From contig CM059040.1 of assembly GCA_030279155.1 (NCBI GenBank), positions 18,112,067 through 18,176,066 on the forward strand: a DNA stretch of 64,000 nt, read 5' to 3'. A model generated the notes under the pieces. It was given only the letters and a program-made list of their open reading frames with translations. It was not told the DNA's origin and ran no database searches. Made by a program: the position numbers and the translations under genes. Numbering within the stretch: the stretch's first letter is position 1; every line of letters starts with the position of its first letter. This document shows, piece after piece, positions 22,096-33,008 of this stretch. This DNA comes from Forsythia viridissima (taxonomy: Eukaryota; Streptophyta; Magnoliopsida; Lamiales; Oleaceae).

Positions 22096-23386
22096 ATTTG
22101 AATCAGCTCAAGAAGTTAGATACCAATACGTCAGAATGCAGAATCTCTATCTGCGTCTACACATTAACAGTATATACCAGATTTATTCAGCTCCATCCTA
22201 CAAGCAGTTAACAAGAAAAGAAAGATTGTCTTCAAGCATCAAGATATTTTTCCACTAGAAAATCTAAAGTGACATTAGATCAGAGACAGAGACAGGTAAA
22301 AATTGAAGAAAATATTGACTAACACAATTATCTAAATTTTATTCTCATCTTAAAGGGGCCGAGTAAGCAAAGACAATGGAAAATCTAATAATTTCAAAAT
22401 CAGCATCAGCTGAAACACGTGAAACTTGAAAACAATTGTGGAATGAAACTGCGGTTACAATTCAACGAGTAAGACAGCATTCAGTGTATAGTACCTGAAA
22501 AGATACCTGAAAAGATGTTAAACTTGCCAAAGCATCAAGATTTTGGCATAGAATATCCCCAAGGGCAACGTCCCAGATTCAGCAAGCCTTCAACTTGGGA
22601 CTACAAGAAAATCACCAAATTGTTGAAAAACAGAGTCCAAAGCTGATGATTGAATCAAATCAGCTTAAGACCTAAACATATTCAAAGGTGGACCACAGCA
22701 TACTAACTGTATAAAAATATACTACAATACAGAATCCTTATTTTTTTTTAATGGATATAAAAAGCTTACTGATAGAGTTCTTAATAGAAATTTTGGCACA
22801 AGTGGGACCCAACTAAGGTCAATATGATAACTCTTAAGCCTATTCAATAGCTTTCTTCAGGGCTCAAGTGACATACAGAACAAATACTTAACAATTGACT
22901 GAGTACCACAGGTATTTTTAGGCAAAGAATGGCTAAGAAATGCGATATTTCAATTTGGGCCACAAAATTCAAACTTTGGGGCAAATGGGACCCTAACTTT
23001 AAGGTGATGATGACGATGCAGTTCTATCACTTTCTGAACTCATATAGTACCCCAAATTCAACATCCCACGTGTAATACAATTAAGGGCTAATTTTTTCTT
23101 TGCATCCTCGAATTATACTCAACTTTTAATCGGATCAATGAATCCCATTCTACTTCTAATTTGATTTCTCTCTTCTTCTTTTTAAGGTACTTCTAATTTG
23201 CTTTCAGTGCAAAATCTTGAATGGGTATCTAACAAAAATGAAAAAAATGAGGAAGATAAATCTATAATGCCAAGGTTATGCAGTAGCAAAAAGATAGGCC
23301 ATTTCAAGAGACTGCAAAGTTGAAAATGGCGACATTATCTTGACAAATATGGGATGTTTTTTGTCAATGCAAATGATGGGACTCAC
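22096..23386 (-). other. Leader and probable 5' UTR intron of the receptor gene
   Basis: No coding sequence is recognised. If the donor at 23381-23386 is used, most of this is an intron, with a possible acceptor at the GTAGACGCAG word about 60 bases before the start codon. SD3-1-type coding begins after it. Confidence 0.35.
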
Positions 23387-23530
23387 CAGAAGAGAAATTT
23401 TCCGGCATTGCCACCGAAAAAGTTGACAGAGAGCCGCCGAGAGGAATATTCCGGTGAGAAAGCCTGTCAGAAAGTGTGAACTGAAGACTGAAGGAAAGAA
23501 CAGTGGTTGGATTAGCAGGTTCGGTCCCAA
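23387..23530 (-). other. Candidate 5' UTR exon of the receptor gene
   Basis: On the minus strand the sequence is balanced in base use, unlike its AT-rich surroundings, and ends CTTCTG followed by GTGAGTCC, a strong splice donor. A short upstream ATG (MPENFSS before the donor) lies in it and could act as an upstream reading frame. Confidence 0.35.
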
Positions 23531-23757
23531 AACGTATTGGTTTGCAGAGGATACAAAAGTTGATTAACCACATGTTTGGGAATTGGGATGCTTAAATAAA
23601 ATTTCACCCAGTCAAACTCGTTTAACATAAATTTTATATCTAATATTTAACATATTTTTTATATCTAATATAATATTATAGAATTCATAACTTTTACAGT
23701 CTACTTTTATATATATTTCAAGGACTCAAAAAATAATTTCAAAACTAAATTTATTTA

Positions 23758-25141
23758 GGGAAATTACACTATCGGTCCTCAACCTTTCCACTTTTATCAA
23801 TTTCATCCTGTTAATCTTACACTCAAACTTTAAAGAAACACAGAATACAAAAAGGCAAAAGACAGAAAATAAATAAATAAATAAACTCTTCTTCATCTTC
23901 AAACCCACCCCCGAGCCCAAAAACTGTCAACCACCGTCCTAAGATCAGCCAGAGCCGACAACTTTAAAGGACAACCATGTCACCCAAACTCAAAACCTAC
24001 ACCATCAGACTTATAGAATTAACTAAACAAAAAAGAAAGAATAAAAATCATGAAACTTTTTAGTAATTTGGTGTCATGCTAATTGTGGCAAAAATTATTA
24101 ATTAAACTCTAATTATACCACATCGGAGATGGAATGTGCGGCATTAGCAATATAGCAATGTTGTCGGAAAGATAGCCTTTACCGATAGCAAAACCGATAG
24201 CGGCTGCTAGGCCTAGATGAAAAATCTTTTCACCCTCTTTGCCGGAATGGAGGTCCTGGTGGTGGGAATGGCCTATGTGCCACCGTTTGTAAATCTTGAA
24301 ATTTGGGTTATCAGTAGAATTCTCATAGTATCCGACAGTCTCGGCTCAATGGCAATGGCCTTTACGATGGCGTTTAGAATGCGGAATTTAAGAATTCTTG
24401 AAAATAACTGGCAATTGGTTGACTTGGTGGAAAACGATAATTTGCGTAGGATCGTTTCCGCAGTAGACCAGCTATGTAGCTACGTCCATGGCGGGAAAAA
24501 AAAAACTAAAAACCTTGTTTCTTGAGTGGTGAATTCGAAATGCATCAGCAATGAATAAGGAATAGAATAGATTAATAAAAAATGTATTCAATTATCAAAT
24601 GATAAATCGGGAATGAATTTAACAGTGAAATTTGTATTTGTACGAGGTGTTTAAGATTTGTTCACTGATAGAGTGATAGGATGAAATTCTTGCAAGTGTA
24701 GGATGATGAAATTTCCATATGATCAATTTTGATCCAATGGTGATTTTGGGCGTTGGTAGTGGAGTGGCGGCTGTTGTTTGTTTCATGGGTAGTGGTTGTT
24801 GGAGGTAGTGGTACAGATGGTGTGATGGCAAGTTTAGGTTATGGGGATGGATGGGATGGGGCAATGAAGAAGAACAACAGTTTCTTTTATGTTTTCTTTG
24901 TCCTTTTTTATTTTCTTTTTTCTGTCTTTTTTTTTTTATATATTTATTTCTCGTTTATTTAAAGTTTGAGGACGAAATTGTCTTTTTAAATCAAATTGAA
25001 ATAATATTTGGAGAAAAGTGGTTATGATGGACCATATGCGTAAAATGATGAAAGTTTGAGATGATATGTGTTATTAAAATTTAATGAGGATGAAATTAAG
25101 ATAAAGTGAAAAGATTGGGGAGCCCATGGTGTAATTAAACC
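23758..25141. mobile_element. Pack-MULE-like element, 1384 bp
   Basis: Long imperfect TIRs: left GGGAAATTACACTATCGG... and right (other strand) GGTTTAATTACACCATGG..., both continuing with TTTTCACTTT/TTCCACTTTT and AATTTCATCCT. Flanks ATTTATTTA and AATTATTTT agree at 7 of 9 positions, a decayed 9-bp duplication. The centre (about 24120-24530) has unlike, balanced base use and an open frame, the layout of a MULE that has picked up a host gene fragment. Confidence 0.65.
24217..24525 (+). CDS. Unrecognised 102-residue frame inside the Pack-MULE
   Basis: Open frame of balanced composition with two hydrophobic stretches (about residues 5-45) and a more polar C-terminal half ending in HGGKKKTKNLVS. 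I recognise no family. The reverse strand also reads as a plausible peptide (with an AAAIGFAIGKGYLSDN-like stretch at about 24145-24215), so which strand was coding in the source gene is unclear. It is more likely a captured fragment than a working gene. Confidence 0.3.
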   Translation: MKNLFTLFAGMEVLVVGMAYVPPFVNLEIWVISRILIVSDSLGSMAMAFTMAFRMRNLRILENNWQLVDLVENDNLRRIVSAVDQLCSYVHGGKKKTKNLVS

Positions 25142-25228
25142 AATTATTTTTCTATTGTTGCTCATTGTATTATTTTCTTGAAAACCGTGAGATTAAGGGC
25201 ATGGATGGAGTTTACTTTTGACTTTTAA

Positions 25229-25741
25229 GGCTGTGTGATCAGAATGTCGGAGGAACAAAGTGTCAGTACACTGGTCCGTATAACTTTTCTTGATTTAAAG
25301 ATAGAAAAATGCTCTTTGTACACCCAGCTTTACCGCATGAGTTACCGCACACGTGAGAAATATCTAAAATGCCCTCCTTTTCATTTGAAAGTAGTGTTTG
25401 ATTCTTTTCATTTTCTATGGAAAATGAAAATTTTCTACCCATTTTCCAGCTTTGGTGTGTTTGATTGGCAAAATTTTCTATGGAAAATGTATTTTCTCAC
25501 CTATTTTTCATCTTTCGTTTGATTGGAACTTTTGTTTTTCCATGAAAAATGTTTTCCATGTTTTCCACTTTTGGCCATATTTTTCTTGTTTTCAAGAAAA
25601 ATATTTTCTTTATGGGATAGGAGAATTTATTTTCCATGGAAAATTTGTTAACATTTTCCAATCCAAATTTTCTTGGTAATTCATTTCCATGGAAAATATT
25701 TTCTTTCCACCCAAATTTTCCACTTGCAATCAAACACAACC
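25229..25741. mobile_element. MITE-like element with TTTTCCATGGAAAAT motifs
   Basis: Starts GGCTGTGTGATCA and ends ATCAAACACAACC; both sides are flanked by TTAA (25225-25228, 25742-25745). The interior repeats TTTTCYATGGAAAAT palindromic words at least six times. It resembles 50570-50984. Superfamily is uncertain (PIF/Harbinger by similarity). Confidence 0.5.
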
Positions 25742-25859
25742 TTAATAAAAGGCAACAGGCTGATTTTTTCCTTCCTCTTCTTGATGCAATTCTTTTTTTT
25801 TTTTTTTCTTTTCTGCAACTCTTTCAAATTTTCACAAAGATAAAAATCGCAGTTTAAAA

Positions 25860-26340
25860 TTTATGGATGGTTTCATGGTAAATAATTTTATTTTTTCATA
25901 TGTTATTGGATGGTTTCATGGTAAATTAGAGTGTGGATGATGATCGAATTTAATGTTAGAAAAAAAGAAAAAAAATTATTGTTTAAAATTTATTTTTATT
26001 TCTTCATATGTTACTGGATGGTAAACAATATTTTTTCATATGTTACTGGATGGTAAACAAGAGCTTCCAGGAATCAAATCGCAGTTTTCTAATATTTGTT
26101 TTCCAGTTCATTTAAGAGTAAAAAAAGATAAAAATAATTTTATTTTTTCATATGTTATTGGATGGTTTCATGGTAAATTAGAATGTGGATGATGATCGAA
26201 TTTAATGTTAGTAAAAAAGAAAAAAATTATTGTTTAAGATTTATTTTTATTTTTTCATATGTTACTGGATAGTAAATATTATTTTTTCATATGTTACTAG
26301 ATGGTAAACAAGAGCTTCCAGAAATCCAGGTGATCAAATT
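25860..26340 (+). repeat. Tandem duplication, ~262 bp period
   Basis: TTTCATATGTTATTGGATGG occurs at 25895 and 26157, each followed by TTTCATGGTAAATTAGA, GATGATGATCGAATTTAATG and further CATATGTTACTGGATGG words. Two diverged copies; no coding capacity. Confidence 0.75.
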
Positions 26341-26699
26341 TAGTTTTAGTAAAAGGGAAAAAATTTATCGTTAAAAATTTGTTTTTATTTTTTAATATGT
26401 TATTAGATGGTATATTTAATGTTTGTTAAAAAGAAAAAATGTCGCCGGAGAGTCATCGGAGAGTCTCCGGAAATTATGAACTGAAGACAAAATTTTGCAA
26501 AATGATGAAGAAGTGAACAAACATTTACAATTGACTGGACATTTAATTAAAACGATAGAAATTCAATTGATTTCATTAATTGCTATTAAATTTTTCAAAC
26601 CCAATATTTCGCGATATATTGCAATATATAGCGAGATATTGATTTTCTCATCTCGCGGTACACCACGCGGCCAACCGCGGTGTACAAGTAGCACCATTG
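26341..26699. other. Intergenic
   Basis: Nothing recognised apart from a short GCCGGAGAGTCATCGG repeat near 26440-26470 and an inverted CGCGGTACACCACGCGG/CCGCGGTGTAC pair near 26654-26684. Confidence 0.4.
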
Positions 26700-26708
26700 T
26701 TAAAAATA

Positions 26709-26880
26709 ACAGTGGTGATCTCCTGCCCCCACCGGGGCAGGATAAGTCACCCATCTGCTGAGATGTCAGCAGGTGGATGGTTAGAGATAAAAAATTATTT
26801 TATCTCCAATCATCTATTTGCTGATACCTCAGTAAGTGGGTGGTATATCCGGCCCCCATGGGGACAGGAGATCATTTTCA
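26709..26880. mobile_element. Short fold-back MULE MITE, 172 bp
   Basis: Both arms contain TGATCTCCTG followed by a CCCC(A)-rich hairpin word and CCACC...TGCTGA, so the whole element folds into one stem. Exact 9-bp duplication TTAAAAATA at 26700-26708 and 26881-26889. Confidence 0.75.
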
Positions 26881-26889
26881 TTAAAAATA

Positions 26890-27489
26890 GTTGTAGATAA
26901 GAGCAATATTAGTGTTCCAAAATCCAAAGTAATTGGAAGAACAAATGAGGGAAAGTCAATTTATTTTCTGTAGTTTTGTGCAAAAAACTAATTAAAAAAA
27001 GTGAAAAATGTACAAATGTGAGAATAAGAAGCCACCCAGCTCGTTTCAGCCCACTAAGTGAGTAGGGCTCATCCCATTGGTCAAGGAGTTGAGCCTAGGC
27101 TGACTTGTTGACCAAAGGTCCAGCCCCTGCCTATGAAGGGCTGAGTCGGGCAAGTCCGCAAGCCCTTCAATTTTTTGTTTTTATTTTTAGAAAAACAAAT
27201 AAAATGCTGGATAAAAATACTACACGTGCAAATTTTTGTAAAAAAGAAGAAAGAAAATGGGATTTTTTTTTCATAAATGCACCACTTTTCTAAAATAATT
27301 CCAAAAAACTATTTTTGTTTCATTTATTCTTAAAATACTGTTTTTTAAAAATTATTATTTTAATTTATTATATTATATATTACATATAGTAATTAAATCA
27401 TTAATTAACAGATTGATAGAAATTCATATATTATAGAATCTTTTATTGTTAATTATAGTAACCGAATCTTTAAAAATCAGAATTGATTG

Positions 27490-27491
<2 letters not shown>
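26890..27491. other. Intergenic, GC-richer patch at 27030-27165
   Basis: The patch has words such as CCCACTAAGTGAG and AGGGCTGAGTCGGGC; 28260-28350 has comparable CGGGCT/AAGCCCG words. They could be ends of an old element spanning 27030-28400, but I could not find a convincing terminal repeat or duplication. Confidence 0.3.

Positions 27492-27556
<65 letters not shown>
27492..27556. repeat. (AT)n microsatellite, ~65 bp
   Basis: Pure alternating AT run. Confidence 0.95.
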
Positions 27557-27558
<2 letters not shown>

Positions 27559-27599
27559 CAAAATATTTTATTGTTATAACTGTATATATCATTTGTATC

Positions 27600-28080
27600 A
27601 AAAATATCTGTAATAAATACAAACAAAACTCATGTTCTTTTCAATTACAATATTTGTAACAATCTGTGTCACAAATTGAGACGTAAAACATCAGTGATAC
27701 AGAATATCAATTCATGTAACATGTGATGTGTAAAATAACATAATATAATCTGTAATATATTCAGTAATACAAATTATCATTTGTAACATAATATAATATG
27801 TAACATATTCAGTAATACAAAATATCATTTGTAACATTTGTATCAAACATTGAACAATATCATTTGTAACATCTGTATCATGATACTATAAAGGATTAAA
27901 TTGACATAAAAATATAAATATGGGAATCAACTTGCAAAAATTTAAAAGTTAAAAGACTTGGGTTGTAAATAAAAAAGGACGAAATTGAAATGAAAAAGGA
28001 AGTATATGGACTAAAGTGGAGATATTATAAAGATGAAGGACTTACCGTAAAAATAATCAAGAACTCAAGCAGCAAATTTG
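27600..28080. repeat. GTAACA-rich patch with 48-bp tandem repeat
   Basis: The words TTTGTAACAT and TGTAACATATTCAGTAATAC recur. AACATAATATAATCTG (27737) and AACATAATATAATATG (27785) mark a 48-base period. From 27900 it passes into GGACTAAAGTGGAGATATTA-type sequence like that at 16900-16925 in the 10-kb element, so this may be a decayed relative. Confidence 0.45.
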
Positions 28081-28223
28081 GGTTGAAGTTCTTTACAATT
28101 CACGTGGGGATTAAGGGTTTAAAAATGACTTTAATACATTATTAATTCAATATTAAATTAATTAATCTAATTTTAAGTATGTAGTATTTAAAAAATAAAT
28201 TAGTTAAGTTGTTAGGTTTGGAA

Positions 28224-28547
28224 TTATTTTAAGATTGGTAAGTAGTGAGTATAATATCCACAAAGAAAAGAGCCCGTCCTACAAGCCCGCCCTTGGACCG
28301 TCTCTTGAATCCCACGAGTCAGGCTCGGCTCAAGTCCGTCCTCAACTTGTTTAATGCAGACCCAAGCCGACGGAGGTGGTGGTTGTGATTGTGGCTGATA
28401 TGGAGGCATTGGTGGTTCATAGTAGTGGTAGCTGTGGATTGTAGATTTGTTAGGGGGTGGCGATGGTTTCAAATCTGGTAGGGGTGACAAGTGGCCGTGA
28501 TGGTGGCTGGGTGAAGATTGTGGTGGAGGTGGTCTTGGTGTTGGCAA
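28224..28547 (-). other. Proline/histidine-rich minus-strand frame, doubtful
   Basis: A 107-residue frame rich in PPP, SPSPP-like and HHH runs. It looks a little like an extensin-type cell-wall protein, but the composition follows directly from GGTGGT simple repeats on the plus strand, and the same region carries GTTACA words. I think it is repeat-derived, not a gene. Confidence 0.15.
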
Positions 28548-28549
28548 AG

Positions 28550-29095
28550 ATTGTTATCAACGTTGATGGTGGCAATGATGATAATGTATCACAGTATGTT
28601 ACAAATAGTAGCAACGGCGACGATATGACACAATATGTTACAAATGGTGACAGCGGCATAATACTGCATGTTACAAGTGTAACAAAGTTTATAAATGGTT
28701 TGGTGGCGGCGGTTGAGATGGTGATGATAGTTTTCGACGTCGATAACGACAACGACGACGGTAATAGATTGTGGTGGTGGTGGAAACATGCGGCAGAATG
28801 TATGTAACACAAGCGTAACACATTGTGTTACACATGTAAAACACTGTGTTATAAAGTGTAGTGTAAAAAATAAGAAAAAAAATAGCATATTTGTAAAAAT
28901 GAATGTTCGTCAGCATTTCACGAAATGTATTAATTTTTTTTAGTTATTTGTGAAACTTCCTCTCAAAAAAATTCGAGACCCTAGAATTTTGTAAGGAATG
29001 GTGTAAGGGAAATTGACATGAATAACATTAAAATTGGTCACACAACATTTCAATATTTTAAGATATTAAGTTTTAACTCTATTTTTTTATATTTT
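28550..29095. repeat. TGTTACA-word cluster and flank
   Basis: TATGTTACAAATAG, TATGTTACAAATGG, CATGTTACAAGTG and the palindromic GTAACACATTGTGTTAC (28817-28833) lie within 28575-28860. The rest to 29095 is featureless. Confidence 0.4.
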
Positions 29096-30150
29096 TCTAT
29101 ATATTAAAAGAGTGAACTCAGTGTAGGCACTGTTCATAGGAATGCGTGTCCAACTCCTATTTTTTATAAAAAAAAATCCCTGATTCTATGTCTATTCTTT
29201 CCTTTTTCTTTTTTCTTTATTTTCCAACGTTTTGCCATTTCTCTCGTCTTCCTTCGTTCGTCTTATTCGTCTTTTTTTTTTTTTCCTATTTCAGTCATGT
29301 TTTTTGAAAAATCGTCCAAAATTTTTGCAAATACGTTGATTATTTTGGGTACCCAACCAATTCTTGCTTTTGTTTTTCTCCAAATTGAAGCTATTTCCAC
29401 AAATCCATTTGCTTAATGTTAGCGTCACTTTGTCCTTCTTTGATGGTTGTTCTAGACAGGCGTTAAGAACAAATTTGAAGGTTGCTATTGGCTGCCATTA
29501 TTCCTAAGGTTCGCGAATTGACTGTTGCAGGCAATTGTTTGGTTTTTAAGCTATGTTTTTGTTAATTTTTTATGCTTGTTTGAACATTTATGCTTGTTTG
29601 AGTGTTAATTTCAATTCTCATTTTGGTATTTATAAACTTTCATCATAATATTAAGTTTACGGTTCTCCTTGAAAATTAGCATTTGAGATTCACGATTTCA
29701 ATTCTCTATGTCTAATAATGTGGCTTCAAATGTTCAGTATGTTAAATGAAAATTCGTAGTCAGTATTTATCGGCTGTGTAAGTTTCATCTTGGAAAATTT
29801 TTGGTTCTTTGTTGTAAATTTTTCTGAATTTGTAAGTGCAACAGAATCGGCATTGTAAGTTTCATTTTGGAAAACAACAAGTCCTAAACATGTTCTCAGC
29901 AAAGTTTGACTTTGGAAAATTTTGTAAGCTAATTCGGTTCTTTTGCACTTATTAGCCACTTTGCTACTTGATAACAAAGAGCAAAACATATTTAGTAAAG
30001 AATCTGAAAAATGGTCTTTCTCTATTTACAGAATTTTTAAACATGGATGATGGTATTTTTTTCTCCTTCTTATACTTTTTGTTCATTAGTTTATTCGTTT
30101 AGCTCTATAGGAAAATTAGATAGAGTGGCAAAGGTGTTAGAGTTGATGTC

Positions 30151-30374
30151 TGATGAGATAATCAAGTACCTTTTTGATAATTTTGTTTGTAGTTCTATGA
30201 TTTCTAGATTTGTGATGATTGGGAAGCATGAACTTGCAGTTGAGTTTTTTGAGAATGATGTATGATGAGATACTCAAGTACCTTTTTGATAATTTTGTTT
30301 GTAGTTCTATGATTTCTAGATTTGTGATGATTGGAAAGCTTGAACTTGCAGTTGAGTTTTTTGAGAACAATGTA
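30151..30374 (+). repeat. 112-bp tandem duplication in the PPR fragment
   Basis: TGATGAGATAATCAAGTACC at 30151 and TGATGAGATACTCAAGTACC at 30263 begin two nearly identical copies. 112 is not a multiple of three, so the duplication breaks the frame. Confidence 0.9.
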
Positions 30375-30585
30375 AGGCCAGGTTCTTTGAAGCCTAATAT
30401 TGTTACTTGTACAACTCTTGTTGGTGCTTATTGTAAATTAAATAGAACTGAAGATGTTTTTGATTTAGTTACTTGGATGGAAAATAATTGGTTGGCATTT
30501 GATGTTATATTTTATAGCAATTGGATATACCGATATTTTAGGGAATGAATAATTTGTGAGGCGTTTCAAAATATAGAGAAATGAT

Positions 30586-31105
30586 TACGAGTGGGTAAAA
30601 GAACCAGAACCAATTAAACCATAATCGATCTGTTCGGTTCGGTTCTACATAAATATCAAATGGTTATGGTTTCTAGAACCAAGAACCAATCAGTTCTTGT
30701 TCTGGTTCTAGACCTAGAATTGAGATCTGGAACCATTTCTCATTTGCTAATAATTAATTGCGTTGATGTTGCCGACCGATTGACCGAATCAAATAATTTA
30801 CCAATTTTCTTACATTTTTTTACATAAAAATCAATTAATTTTAAATCAGAATATTAGACATTCACGTTTAGACACATTTCTACTTCATCAAAAATCAAAA
30901 TCTCCTTCCTCATATCCTTATTTCCATCATTATTTTAAAACTTTTGGTTATGGAACCGAACCAAACCAAAACCATTTAGTTCAATTCTGGTTCGGTTCTA
31001 TAAATTCAGATAGACCTAATGGTTCCATTATAAAATAACTATTGATTTTCGATTCCATTTTGGTTCTTTTCTGAACCGATCAAAATGGAACCACGCCCAT
31101 CCCTA
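30586..31105. mobile_element. Non-autonomous hAT element, 520 bp
   Basis: Exact 8-bp duplication GAAATGAT at 30578-30585 and 31106-31113. Left end TACGAGTGGGTAAAAGAACC; right end on the other strand TAGGGATGGGCGTGG. Interior has many GGTTC/GAACC words (GAACCAGAACC). Removing it rejoins the PPR frame. Confidence 0.85.
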
Positions 31106-31835
31106 GAAATGATGGATAGAAAATTGGAGTTGATACTATTAGTTATACTATACTTATTGACAAGTTTGCAAGGGATGGAAATGTAAAAAAGGTTGTTGAA
31201 TTTTTGTACAGGATGATGAATGATGGAGTGGAACCAAATTTAGTTACTTACACAGGGATTATTATGGGATTCTACAAAAAAAGGTAAACTAGATGAGGCA
31301 TTTGCAATTTTTAGAATGATTGAAGATTTTGGAATTGAGGTTGATGAATTTACATATGCAATTTTGATAGATGGAGTTTGTAGGAGGGATGATAATGATC
31401 GTGTTTACAACTGCTCAATGAAATGGAATAGAAGTATAAATCCAAGCGTTATTACGTACGACACTGTCATTAATGGATTGTGCAAAGCTAGAAGAATGTC
31501 TAAAGCAAATGATTTCACGAAGGGTGTAGTTGGAGATGTCATCACGTATAGTACGTTGTTACATGGCTATGTTGAAGAAATGAGTGTGTCAATAATTTTA
31601 GAAAAACAAAGAGGAGACTGGAATTGACTGGTAGTCGTATGGATGCAATAATGTGTAACATATTTTTAAAAGCACTACTTAATGTGGGCTTATGTGAGGA
31701 TGGTATTGCAGTATTTAAGGGACTACTAAAATTGAGCTTGTTGCAGATTCTCTTACTTATTGTACTCTAATTGAAGGATATTGTAAAGCAGGTATGATTG
31801 ATGAGGCGCTTGAAAATTTTGATGAGTTAATGGTG

Positions 31836-32969
31836 AACATACACGAGGTGGGTATAAGCAGAAAGTGAAGAAACTTCTACAGAGAATCGAAGGTCTGTAC
31901 TTTTCATCTTTTCTACAGCATTTTATCATTTCTAATGTTTTTATATTGTTTCCTACAATAACTCTATGGAAACACGTGTTTTGTTGCTTTCAAATTTCAT
32001 CACCTATTTTCTGTTGAAGAACTATAGGTAGTCACGTAAATAATGGTTGAAAATTTGATCTTTTTGATGCATTGCCCTGTACTTATTTGATTATAAACAA
32101 TTGCTATACAATTGCCTCCCGTTCATCTAGCCTTGTGTTATTGTATATTATTTGTTTACTGATTTGTATATATTAAAGTTTCGTATAACTAAATTGTTTT
32201 TATTTTTTTGTTGATAATAGAGCAGCATTTGCCTATTTTTCTTTGTAAGTTGATGAGCAACGTGGACTAAATTAATTATATAGATGGTTGTGCTTCCCAG
32301 TCCCTTGGTTTGGGAGATTTTAGACTCCAAGAATTTGAGATTTTGGTGAAGTTTGTTGAATGGATCAGGCATTTTCACTTTTCGATCCAACTTTACCAAT
32401 GCAAGTTTTAATTAGTGTTGTTTGTAATTCGTTCGTCGTGTTTTCAAGTTTACTATCATAATTTGCACGCGTCAAATTGTGATTTTTTTAATATTACTTT
32501 AACAAGAATAAGTGATCTTGAGGTTGATTTTTTGTTTTTCTCGCATATTTCGATTTGAATTATTTTTTTTAAATGAGAAATGTTACTACTAAACCCTAAT
32601 CTCTTCATTTTGTTCCTATTTTTGTGATGTGATGTAGATGGTTGACGATGATCAGTGTGCTCAAGGTATTGTTCAGGAGCTTGTATTTTAATTTCAATGA
32701 AAAATGACGTCGTGAAGAAATTAATATAGAATTATTTACAAGGAAAAAGAGCTGCCAGCTAACAGGTTTAGAAAATTGGTTCATCCGCGTAAATAACTAC
32801 TAGCAGAAAAAAAAATGCACGAATTGAAATCTCAATGCTTAGCATGATTATTACAGGGTATATTTCAATCTTAAAAAAGTAATATTGTACGTGATTAATA
32901 GTTCAATGAATCATAGGTATAATTGTAACTTGTAATTAGTATGACTTGGGATTCTCTTTGAACGTGGTA
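31836..32969 (+). other. Rest of the Helitron cargo, unidentified
   Basis: Just after the PPR piece, about 31838-31890 reads GEHTRGGYKQKVKKLLQRIE and is followed by a splice-donor-like GTCTGTAC, looking like an exon of a different gene. After that nothing is recognised, though 32220-32400 has balanced base use. Possibly intron and exon pieces of further captured genes. Confidence 0.3.
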
Positions 32970-33008
32970 TATTGTTTATGAAAAACGCCCACAGTGGGCA
33001 CTGGTTAT

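Larger units (their letters stand above)
30047..31835 (+). pseudogene. Captured PPR protein gene fragment
   Basis: Plus-strand pieces read as P-class pentatricopeptide repeats: SLVYSFSSIGKLDRVAKVLE near 30090-30145, then DNFVCSSMISRF, NIVTCTTLVGAYCKLNRTED (30395-30455), SYTILIDKFARDGNVKK (31140-31190), LVTYTGIIMGFYKKGKLDE (31240-31295), FTYAILIDGVCRRD, VITYDTVINGLCKARRM (31448-31498), GDVITYSTLLHGY, and LTYCTLIEGYCKAGMIDEAL (31752-31813). By recall the order resembles Arabidopsis At5g57250. Such proteins act on organelle RNAs. The copy is dead: a 112-bp tandem duplication (30151 and 30263) shifts the frame, an hAT element sits at 30586-31105, and several stops and frameshifts follow. Only an internal part of the parent gene is present, as expected of Helitron capture. 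Confidence 0.8.

Noticed and set aside
28224..28916. Extensin-like or proline/histidine-rich genes
   Set aside because: Overlapping frames on both strands come from GGT/CCA simple repeats; no signal peptide or SPPPP repeat order.
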